From Bacteroidota bacterium (lineage in GTDB: Bacteria > Bacteroidota > Bacteroidia > Cytophagales > Cyclobacteriaceae), in the NCBI GenBank assembly GCA_018266055.1, contig JAFDYT010000019.1, forward strand, positions 153,553 through 217,552: a stretch of DNA of 64,000 nucleotides, given 5' to 3'. Under the pieces are notes generated by a model that saw nothing but the letters and a program-made list of their open reading frames with translations, had not been told where the DNA came from and made no database searches. The position numbers were made by a program, and so were the translations under genes. Within the stretch, counting starts at the first letter, position 1. Every line of letters starts with the position of its first letter. Of the stretch, positions 55,885 to 62,219 are shown piece by piece.

Positions 55885-56337
55885 TTACGTAATCTTAAAT
55901 GTAAAAAAGTTAACCGGTCTAAAGTATCCAAATTGAGAGTCCGCCTTTTTTAATTCTCTATAAATTTCTCCCAGCAATTTACTTTGCCCCATATACTGCT
56001 CACTGCCTGCGTGACGCGACCCTAAGTAAATAATTCCCTTGTCATGATTAACAATAAGTTTAATTATGACTTCTATTCCCTCTCCTTTGTCAGTCAACTC
56101 GAAAAACGCTTTATAAAGTGGTGCGCCCTGTTCATCAGAAGCAATATCAAATAGGCTTTTTGTTTTTCGGATTTCCGCCCCACTGATTCTTTCCTTTAGG
56201 TCTTTAATGATCGACTCTTGTAGTCTGTCGTCCCATGCGTCAATAATTATTTTATTGACATTCTCAACATCGTCACGGTCATAGTATTTATGGTCAGCAA
56301 GGAAATTATTTAGATCTATAACTGTTTCCCGTGTCAT
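55885..56337 (-). CDS. Unrecognised protein in repeat-bounded array
   Basis: 150 aa from ATG 56337 (a TTG at 56358 is possible). Soluble, mixed alpha/beta: N-terminal helices (TRETVIDLNNFLADHKYY, NKIIIDAWDDRLQESIIKDLKERISG), then strands around AFFELTDKGEGIEVIIKLIVNHDKGIIYLGSR, and a C-terminal helix. No signal or known motif. It follows the membrane gene at 56377 by 39 bases and probably shares its transcript. Confidence 0.6.
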   Translation of the reverse strand: MTRETVIDLNNFLADHKYYDRDDVENVNKIIIDAWDDRLQESIIKDLKERISGAEIRKTKSLFDIASDEQGAPLYKAFFELTDKGEGIEVIIKLIVNHDKGIIYLGSRHAGSEQYMGQSKLLGEIYRELKKADSQFGYFRPVNFFTFKIT

Positions 56338-56376
56338 ATTTTTTTTTGCAATGCCCAATGTTGCTATCGTTTCCTT

Positions 56377-56709
56377 TTAGGATGGCCCTAAGATTCCTAA
56401 ACTCTCCAGTACTATGTAGACGACTAACCCACATAGTCCAATTACTAGGTTTGAAATAAATTTCGCGTTGTCGTTGTCCCACAGCTTCAATCTCAAAGTT
56501 TGAATCATTAGAATTGCGAACGGAATAAGAATAGGAAGATGTCTGACGGGAAAGAGTTGATAAACTCTGTCCGCTTTTTCCAGTCCAGCCTCGCTTTCCC
56601 CAAAGATTTCAAAAACCAAAATGAAAGCTGTTAGATATCTGATTATCCAAAGTCCAACGATAAGAATAGTCGAGAGAATTAAAGTCCTTATTATCACAGA
56701 GGTTTTCAT
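56377..56709 (-). CDS. Small membrane protein in repeat-bounded array
   Basis: 110 aa with three hydrophobic helices (LILSTILIVGLWIIRYLTAF, LPILIPFAILMIQTL, NLVIGLCGLVVYIVLESLGI). No family recognised. The ATG at 56709 is preceded by a sequence (GATGTTGGCTGCAATCTGC on the coding strand) partly shared with other array junctions. It is paired with the downstream gene at 55885. Confidence 0.6.
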   Translation of the reverse strand: MKTSVIIRTLILSTILIVGLWIIRYLTAFILVFEIFGESEAGLEKADRVYQLFPVRHLPILIPFAILMIQTLRLKLWDNDNAKFISNLVIGLCGLVVYIVLESLGILGPS

Positions 56710-56768
56710 TTGTTAGCAGATTGCAGCCAACATCTCGCTATCCGCAATATTGCCCATAACTTTATTGC

Positions 56769-56902
56769 TTCACCAAGTTAGTATTTTGAAACAGCATTAG
56801 CCAACGGACTTATTAATTTGCCAAACCTGAAATGATGTTTAGAAGAAGGATTGGTGGTCGGGAGACCACCAATAACAAAAGGAGACCACCAATAACAAGT
56901 GG
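56769..56902 (-). repeat. Array repeat R1
   Basis: About 134 bases. On the coding strand of the array it begins just after the stop of the gene at 56907 with two direct copies of TTGTTATTGGTGGTCTCC; the second forms a hairpin ATTGGTGGTC-TCCC-GACCACCAAT. A conserved ~85-base block follows (contains AAACATCATTTCAGG and CCGTTGGCTAATGC). Near-identical copies lie at 57621, 58410 and 58953. Confidence 0.85.
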
Positions 56903-56906
56903 TGCC

Positions 56907-57557
56907 CTACTTAATTCTTATTTCTTGAGTCCATTTCACTTTGTCCCTTTCGTCATTAGGTATATCTAAAGTTAAGTGAAGTATTTTGTCACCCTTGTCG
57001 TAGGTGTCGATGATATCATATTTCGCTAGTTCAAATCCGTAATACTCATTTGTTAAAATTCTTTTCTCTATAAAGGGTAAATAGCTATAGTTGCGGTAAA
57101 TTTCAATTCGAACCCCTCTGTTATCAGAAATTGCATTACCAAGTCCGGTTTCTTTATAAATCAATCCAGATTCAATTTCCTTCTCTACTCTTGGCTCAAA
57201 CTCAGCTGTTACAAATCCTATTCCCAACGCTCCAATTGTCCCCGAGAGGTAACCTAATCCAAAAACTAATGTCATGAGTATATACCCAAACACTTTTATA
57301 AATTTTGATTTGATTCTCACGATTCGCCAGAGGAAGAAACAGATTCCTAAATAATATAACGTCAGTAGTGTCCAGTCTATCTCAAGTGAAGTTGTTGAAA
57401 TATCAACAGCCAAGAAAATTGACGTTAAAGACAAGATTGTCAGTATTGCTAAACTTATTGCCTTTATTCTATTATTACGCTGTCCCCATCTGCTTATATA
57501 ATAAGTCAAGATTGGATATGTCCACAAAGCAATCAATGTTATTATCCAAGTAATCAT
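56907..57557 (-). CDS. Four-TM membrane protein in repeat-bounded array
   Basis: 216 aa. Four N-terminal TM helices (~1-22, ~32-52, ~60-80, ~88-115) and a soluble C-terminal domain of ~100 residues rich in beta strands (GVRIEIYRNYSYLPFIEKRIL, YDIIDTYDKGDKILHLTLDIP). No family recognised. It is a single-gene unit bounded by R1 downstream and R2 upstream. Confidence 0.6.
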   Translation of the reverse strand: MITWIITLIALWTYPILTYYISRWGQRNNRIKAISLAILTILSLTSIFLAVDISTTSLEIDWTLLTLYYLGICFFLWRIVRIKSKFIKVFGYILMTLVFGLGYLSGTIGALGIGFVTAEFEPRVEKEIESGLIYKETGLGNAISDNRGVRIEIYRNYSYLPFIEKRILTNEYYGFELAKYDIIDTYDKGDKILHLTLDIPNDERDKVKWTQEIRIK

Positions 57558-57620
57558 GTCTTATTAAGGTATTGCAGCTCACGGCTACATGCTCATATTG
57601 CATATAATCATCTACTGCCC

Positions 57621-57752
57621 CTCACCAAGTTAGTATTTTGAAACAGTATTAGCCAACGGACTTACCGGGTTGCAAAACCTGAAATGATGCTTTTAAGAAG
57701 GATTGGTGGTCGGGAGACCACCAATAACAAAAGGAGACAAACAATAACAAGT
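57621..57752 (-). repeat. Array repeat R2
   Basis: Same element as R1. The first of its two TTGTTATTG units is changed (TTTGTCTCC in place of GTGGTCTCC), while the hairpin unit ATTGGTGGTC-TCCC-GACCACCAAT is intact. It starts within a few bases of the stop of the gene at 57756. Confidence 0.85.
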
Positions 57753-57755
57753 GGG

Positions 57756-58391
57756 TCATTTCTTTATTACAGGGCCTGAGTACATTAACTCAATGGCAAA
57801 CCTGTCGCCCGGTAGTTTCTGTACTCTCTCTATTGTCAAAATGTTTTTTATAGTCGTATTGCCATATTGAATCCATTCCTTCAATTGTAATTGGTTCTCA
57901 CCTTTTTCCTTTAAGAAATTCTCTGTCGCTGATGTACCACCTAAAATATCGATAGGCTCATCAAGTCCATTTTCAATTTCTTTCATTAATTGGATTCCCT
58001 TAACAACCCAATAATTAATGTCTGTCGTATCTGCTTTAAATCTGCTAGTTTCAAATCTAAAAGTAAAAATATAGTATTCACAGTCCTCATGTGAACTAGT
58101 AATAGTCAAGTCGTCCCCGTTTTTAAGTTCAACAGTTTCTTTCCACTCACTTTTATCAAATGTCGCGTTGGGGTAAACTGATTTTTTAATTACTGATTTT
58201 GCAGTGCAGGTGTCCTCGTAGCTTTTGTAGGTAATGGTGTCAAGCTTGTTGTATTCCTTTTCAGGTGCCTGGTTGTCCCCAGTCTGAGTTGAGTCGGCCT
58301 TTACGTTGTCAGCTTGTTTGTTATTCGTCGATTGGGAGCAACTAATTAATGAAACCAATGTCAAAAGTGCCACGATTTGTTTTGGAGTCAT
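57756..58391 (-). CDS. Lipoprotein in repeat-bounded array
   Basis: 211 aa. Lipoprotein signal (QIVALLTLVSLISC, lipobox LISC) followed by a polar linker (SQSTNNKQADNVKADSTQ). The folded part has beta strands (VELKNGDDLTITSSHEDCEYYIFTF, WIQYGNTTIKNILTIERVQ, RFAIELMYSGPVI). No known family. Bounded by R2 downstream and R3 upstream. Confidence 0.65.
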   Translation of the reverse strand: MTPKQIVALLTLVSLISCSQSTNNKQADNVKADSTQTGDNQAPEKEYNKLDTITYKSYEDTCTAKSVIKKSVYPNATFDKSEWKETVELKNGDDLTITSSHEDCEYYIFTFRFETSRFKADTTDINYWVVKGIQLMKEIENGLDEPIDILGGTSATENFLKEKGENQLQLKEWIQYGNTTIKNILTIERVQKLPGDRFAIELMYSGPVIKK

Positions 58392-58409
58392 ATCATTAAT
58401 GCGGTTGCC

Positions 58410-58519
58410 TTCACCAAGTTAGTATTTTGAAACAGCATTAGCCAACGGACTTACCATGTTGCCAAACCTGAAATGATGTTTAGAAGAAGGATTGTTGGTC
58501 GGAGACCAACAATAACAAG
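58410..58519 (-). repeat. Array repeat R3 (short form)
   Basis: Same element with a single TTGTTATTG unit. Its hairpin is ATTGTTGGTC-TCC-GACCAACAAT: compared with R1, R2 and R4, the fifth base of the left arm and its partner in the right arm have both changed (G-C to T-A), so pairing is kept. About 50 bases separate it from the stop of the gene at 58572. Confidence 0.85.
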
Positions 58520-58571
58520 GGGAACGAAAGCTTGTCAGCGAATATTAAACTGTCCGCGTGAGTAACATTAC

Positions 58572-58847
58572 TTACTTCACTTCTTCTATTTCAATTATTT
58601 CTCCCTTCTCATTCGTTTTTACATTATACGTACTTTGTTTGGAAGGCCTTGTCAATAAAACACTCGCTATTATTAATATACCTATCCAGATTCCTAGTCC
58701 CAAAAAATATCGAACTGTCCCTTTTGTTGAATTACGTTCATCAATACGAACCATTTGGTTGTCAAATGGTCCCTTTAGTCCCTTAAACAACCAAATTGCA
58801 AATGCTCCAGTTGCTGTAAAAAGAAAATTTGAAATGGGATTTATCAT
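58572..58847 (-). CDS. Small membrane protein in repeat-bounded array
   Basis: 91 aa with two hydrophobic segments (NFLFTATGAFAIWLFKGL and YFLGLGIWIGILIIASVLL) separated by a basic/acidic loop. No family recognised. Bounded by R3 and R4. Confidence 0.5.
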   Translation of the reverse strand: MINPISNFLFTATGAFAIWLFKGLKGPFDNQMVRIDERNSTKGTVRYFLGLGIWIGILIIASVLLTRPSKQSTYNVKTNEKGEIIEIEEVK

Positions 58848-58952
58848 ATTCTTTAAAAACTAAATCATTGTCGTCTATATGTCACTGTCTACGGAGCTGG
58901 CGAATGGCCTACAACATCTCGCTATACGCAATATTGCCTATAACTTTCTTGC

Positions 58953-59083
58953 CTTACCAAGTTAGTATTTTGAAACAGCATTAGCCAACGGACTTACCAG
59001 TTAGCCAAACATGAAACGATGTTTAGAAGAAGGATTGGTGGTCGGGAGACCACCAATAACAGAAGGAGACCAACAATAACATG
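58953..59083 (-). repeat. Array repeat R4
   Basis: Same element as R1, with two TTGTTATTG units and the ATTGGTGGTC-TCCC-GACCACCAAT hairpin. It follows the stop of the three-TM gene of the graspetide operon. A further block upstream of the next gene (ACATCTCGCTATACGCAATATTGCC on the plus strand region 58912-58940) is shared with the R1 junction. Confidence 0.85.
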
Positions 59084-59097
59084 GGGTAGTCTAACAA

Positions 59098-59973
59098 TTA
59101 TGGATTAGCGCCCTGCTTTTTCTTATTTGTCGATGAGTGCATTTTCTTTATGATTTCATTAAGAGTATCTATTTGGGTTCGTTTTTGTTCTTCTATTGTT
59201 TCAATCTTATTCAGTACATCCATAACATCTTTTAGTCCTTCATTATTCAAGATCAAGCTTTTTTTAATTGACTCCGAAAATGTAGAATCAGAAAATGAAA
59301 TATTTACCTTATCTATTTCCTTTTTTGATCGATTAGTGCCGGAGAAAAATACTGCAAAAGCAATCACAGTGGTGAATATTCCAAGGGATAGTATATGACT
59401 TGATGCCTTGAGAATGTCGGTAGTATTGTCAGCAACTGTTTGATTAAAGACTGTGCAGTTAACAATTTCTGCTGTAATTTCAGATTTACTTTTCGGCTTT
59501 ATAGCTTCTGGATCATCAAAATCAATAATTGTATCTATAAAAATTGCCTTCTGAACTTTTACGCTAATGCATCTCAGAGATACTATCATCGCTATTACAA
59601 GTAGGCTTATAGATACTATCACGATCACATTTATGGTACCTTTTAACTCAGTACCCAAAAGAAAAAAATGAATCGCAGAGACCGCGGAAATGTACGTTAG
59701 CAGTTTGAAAGCCTTCTCTTCAAGATGTTGTATCCTCTCCTTGGATTCCTTATACATTTCCATCGAAGTATTGAAAAATCTATCGTCTGGATCCGTTTCA
59801 GGAAAATAGTCTTTTATTATTTTTTTCTCGGCCTCTTTAGGTTGTTTGTGAGGAAGAAGTCCATGCCAAACAATATTTATTGAGTTCACAAAGCTCTTTA
59901 ATACTTTCTTTATGCTAGTCTCCCTTTCTACCAAAGGACCAATATGTTTTCCTAGTTCACTCATAAAATTCAT
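59098..59973 (-). CDS. Three-TM membrane protein with C-terminal coiled coil, graspetide operon
   Basis: 291 aa. A soluble N-terminal ~75 residues are followed by a charged helix leading into TM1 (KAFKLLTYISAVSAIHFFLL), TM2 (TINVIVIVSISLLVIAMIVSL) and, after a ~75-residue cytoplasmic segment, TM3 (ILSLGIFTTVIAFAVFFSG). The tail (GLKDVMDVLNKIETIEEQKRTQIDTL) is coiled coil. The layout resembles small pore-type proteins of conflict systems (SLATT-like), but I cannot assign it firmly. Its ATG at 59973 lies 17 bases inside the ATP-grasp gene, so its role is tied to the ligase: export, immunity or effector. Confidence 0.65.
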   Translation of the reverse strand: MNFMSELGKHIGPLVERETSIKKVLKSFVNSINIVWHGLLPHKQPKEAEKKIIKDYFPETDPDDRFFNTSMEMYKESKERIQHLEEKAFKLLTYISAVSAIHFFLLGTELKGTINVIVIVSISLLVIAMIVSLRCISVKVQKAIFIDTIIDFDDPEAIKPKSKSEITAEIVNCTVFNQTVADNTTDILKASSHILSLGIFTTVIAFAVFFSGTNRSKKEIDKVNISFSDSTFSESIKKSLILNNEGLKDVMDVLNKIETIEEQKRTQIDTLNEIIKKMHSSTNKKKQGANP

Positions 59974-60907
59974 TTATCAAGGCATCTGAAATATTTAAAC
60001 CCAATTCCTTTTCAAGCCAAACCCACTCACCAACCGGGTTCACTTCAAGAAACACATAATCATCATTTGGAGTTTGAATTAAGTCAATTGCAGAATAGAC
60101 AAGGTCGAATGCATGATTGAGCTTAAGCAGGCATTGATTTACGTTTTCAGGCAAATTTATTACAGAGTATTTCTTTTGCACATCCGGCTTTCTCCAATCA
60201 ACTTCTTCACTCTCGACCTTATCAATTCTGACCACAAATACTTTATCTTTTACTATCGTTACTCTAATGTCTGCCTTATTTGAAATCATTTCTTGCAAGA
60301 AAACAGGTGTTTCGAATGTTTCATTTTGTTCATAGCTATCAAAATAGTTCTGGTCAATTACAGATGTGTAAATTGAATAGGTCACTTCGTCCAATACCTG
60401 AAGTCCATTCGAAACTGGTTTAATAATTGTCTTCGAATTAGCATGAAGAAATTCTTTCGCTCTTAAGGGAGAATTCGTAATTATAGATTTTGGTGTGGTA
60501 AATCCAATTTGGTTGGCAATTTTTAATTGAAACAACTTCCTCTCGGCAATGTGGGTAGCGAACATTGGATTAATCCATTTGGCTTTGTGACCTAATGACA
60601 AATAGAGACCCTCAAGAAAGTGCTTTCTTTCATTATTTAAGTATGATGAATCAGGATCATACTTGTCATTGTAAAATTTAGTTGGTGTTCTTTTAAAAAT
60701 TATGGTACGAACTGAATTCAAGTCATAGACGGATGTCCCGATGTTGCAAACATATTCTGTGTTAGGGCTAATCTGGAATTCAATTCTGTCGAGATCGTCT
60801 GAATTTAATCTTAAATAATTAGTTGATCGCGTCCTTAATTTAGAAATCAAATATTCCACACTGATATCGTCCCTATTGGTGACGAATAAGGTTTCAATCT
60901 TTATCAT
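59957..60907 (-). CDS. MvdC/MvdD-like ATP-grasp peptide ligase (graspetide synthetase)
   Basis: 316 aa, RimK-like ATP-grasp enzyme. An N-terminal pre-ATP-grasp domain (~1-100, with VRTIIFKRTPTKFYND) is followed by the ATP-grasp core: SKTIIKPVSNGLQ (ATP lysine), FLQEMISNKADIRVTIVKDKVFVVRID, AIDLIQTPNDDYVFLEVNPVGEWVWLE. E288 and N290 are the predicted Mg ligands. The ending F-L-E-V-N-P-x-G-x-W-x-W-L-E is typical of microviridin-type maturases. It should form side-chain ester or amide links between Thr/Ser/Lys and Asp/Glu of the precursor peptides encoded just upstream. Its ATG overlaps the stop of the nearest precursor (ATGA). Confidence 0.88.
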   Translation of the reverse strand: MIKIETLFVTNRDDISVEYLISKLRTRSTNYLRLNSDDLDRIEFQISPNTEYVCNIGTSVYDLNSVRTIIFKRTPTKFYNDKYDPDSSYLNNERKHFLEGLYLSLGHKAKWINPMFATHIAERKLFQLKIANQIGFTTPKSIITNSPLRAKEFLHANSKTIIKPVSNGLQVLDEVTYSIYTSVIDQNYFDSYEQNETFETPVFLQEMISNKADIRVTIVKDKVFVVRIDKVESEEVDWRKPDVQKKYSVINLPENVNQCLLKLNHAFDLVYSAIDLIQTPNDDYVFLEVNPVGEWVWLEKELGLNISDALINEFYE

Positions 60908-61095
60908 GATGATTCCGACATATCCGCTGCCTCTCTTGTTTTGGTGATTGTGGTGGCAGCAAGGGGGACTTCACTCATTATTGTCTTTACATTTTCTTCA
61001 TGAAAACCTTTATTAATAGAATGTTTTTTCAGGTTTGTCTCTGAAGGAGTTGATTCGGATTTTGTTCTGAAGTTAAGGATCGGATTCTTTGTCAT
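60904..61095 (-). CDS. Graspetide precursor peptide A (63 aa)
   Basis: Short hydrophilic peptide. Leader starts MTKNPILNFRTKSES; the middle KKHSINKGFHEENVKTI is shared with peptide B; C terminus SEVPLAATTITKTREAADMSESS. The C-terminal Thr/Ser-rich stretch followed by REAADMSE supplies donors (T, S) and acceptors (E, D, E) for ring formation, so I take this end as the core. The NPILNFR segment may play the role that PFFARFL plays in microviridin leaders. Stop overlaps the ligase start by 4 bases. Confidence 0.8.
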   Translation of the reverse strand: MTKNPILNFRTKSESTPSETNLKKHSINKGFHEENVKTIMSEVPLAATTITKTREAADMSESS

Positions 61096-61100
61096 AATTG

Positions 61101-61295
61101 TTATGAGTTTTCTGACATGTCAGCTGCTTCCCTTGACCTAGTGATTAGAGTAGCAGTTGATCGGTGTTCACTTGTGATAGATTTTACATTTTCTTCATGA
61201 AAGCCTTTGTCTATCGAATGTCTCTTCAAGTCAATAGGCGAGAGATTAGAGTCGGACTTTATTCTGAAATTGAGGATCGGATTCTTTGGCTTCAT
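61101..61295 (-). CDS. Graspetide precursor peptide B (64 aa)
   Basis: From ATG 61295 (an in-frame start at 61319 would lie inside the preceding gene). Closest to peptide A: KPKNPILNFRIKSDS, LKRHSIDKGFHEENVKSI, then SEHRSTATLITRSREAADMSENS. Differences cluster between the conserved SE and the REAADMSE end, as expected for diversified cores. It begins 1 base after the stop of peptide C and ends 5 bases before peptide A, so it is clearly part of one operon. Confidence 0.8.
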   Translation of the reverse strand: MKPKNPILNFRIKSDSNLSPIDLKRHSIDKGFHEENVKSITSEHRSTATLITRSREAADMSENS

Positions 61296-61296
61296 G

Positions 61297-61512
61297 TTAC
61301 GAGTTTTCTGAACTATCAACTGCTTCTCTTGATTCTGTTATTCGTGTAGCTAACGAATGAATTGTAGACTTTTCCGATTCTATTTTCATTTTTCCAGCAG
61401 CATTAATCCTACCTCCAATTTTTATATCATACTGAGAATCGTCACATGGCTTCGTGGCCTCTGATGATTTTCTAAAATCAAGTATTGGACTTTGCTTCTT
61501 TGGCATGGACAT
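61297..61512 (-). CDS. Graspetide precursor peptide C (71 aa)
   Basis: From ATG 61512 (or 61506). The most divergent member: MPKKQSPILDFRKSSEA at the N terminus, a different middle (CDDSQYDIKIGGRINAAGKM) and the C terminus IESEKSTIHSLATRITESREAVDSSENS. Conservation is confined to the PIL(N/D)FR leader element, an SE pair and the T(K/R)..REA(A/V)D.SE.S end, which marks those as the functional parts. It is the first precursor gene after the HEPN gene, with its own candidate promoter. Confidence 0.78.
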   Translation of the reverse strand: MSMPKKQSPILDFRKSSEATKPCDDSQYDIKIGGRINAAGKMKIESEKSTIHSLATRITESREAVDSSENS

Positions 61513-61534
61513 TTGAAATTTATTGTGGAGTATA

Positions 61535-61542
61535 CAAATATA
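61535..61542 (-). promoter_or_regulatory. Candidate -7 box (TATATTTG) for the precursor/ligase operon
   Basis: A perfect TAnnTTTG box on the minus strand, 22-30 bases before the start of peptide C, within the ~100-base gap after the HEPN gene. No clear -33 box is visible. If used, the precursors can be expressed independently of the ParA-HEPN pair. Confidence 0.45.
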
Positions 61543-61613
61543 CTTAAATCTGTTGTTTTTCAGCCTCACCACTATCGAATAAATACCTAAGTCTCCAGGC
61601 TGAATCAAGGTAG

Positions 61614-62219
61614 CTATTTTACTTTCTTGTCAATAGCTCTGACCAATTTTACCAAGAATTCCCTCACATCTTTTACGGTTTTCTTGTCGATTAGTGTCTT
61701 TCCATTTGTTATAGGGTTAATATCGGCTTCATGAGCTATTTTATTTCGCCTATGTACAATAAGCCCCAGTTCTTTGACAATGTCTTCTTTATCTATCTTT
61801 AAGTCCTTGGATATTGCTTTCCAAATAGATTTTACAGAAATAAGTGACAAAGCTCTTTCAACACTACTTGGAGCCTGATAAGAATGCTTCGAAGTAATTT
61901 TTCTAATTTCATTGTCAAGTAGCTGTACTCGAACAACCTTGTCAGAGGTCGATAGCAGAAGATTGACTGACTTTAGAGAAATATGAAATCTATCAAATTC
62001 TGAATTCGTTTTGTTTTTTCCTTCAAATATTTCCAGCATCCCATCTCTAACCAAGTCATGAACATAATAGTCGAAAGCGCTTACCAATAGAACGTATTCG
62101 GCACGTAGAATTTCGGAAATATCCATTGCGGGAACTTGCTGCTCGAAATAAGAATGAATGCCATCTATTGTGTCGATACTCTCAATATTCTTTAAGAATT
62201 GTTTAAGAGGTGCCTTCAT
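61614..62219 (-). CDS. HEPN domain protein (RiboL-PSP-HEPN-like, RX4H)
   Basis: 201 aa all-helical. The early helix ILRAEYVLLVSAFDYYVHDLVRDG and the late motif LIVHRRNKIAHEADIN, with R158-x4-H163, match HEPN proteins of the RiboL-PSP group; R-x4-6-H is the catalytic pair of HEPN RNases. It is therefore a candidate RNase toxin or RNA-sensing component. Its ATG overlaps the ParA-like gene's stop (ATGA), so the two are a fixed pair, and the graspetide genes follow on the same strand. Confidence 0.82.
   Translation of the reverse strand: MKAPLKQFLKNIESIDTIDGIHSYFEQQVPAMDISEILRAEYVLLVSAFDYYVHDLVRDGMLEIFEGKNKTNSEFDRFHISLKSVNLLLSTSDKVVRVQLLDNEIRKITSKHSYQAPSSVERALSLISVKSIWKAISKDLKIDKEDIVKELGLIVHRRNKIAHEADINPITNGKTLIDKKTVKDVREFLVKLVRAIDKKVK

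Noticed and set aside
55845-59083. Classical integron with attC sites
   Set aside because: I could not find paired RYYYAAC and GTTRRRY cores in the repeats and there is no integrase in view; kept only as a cassette-like array.
60904-61512. Small ORFs as random or duplicated non-coding sequence
   Set aside because: Conserved ends in three copies, coupled start/stop overlaps and the adjacent ATP-grasp ligase argue for real peptides.
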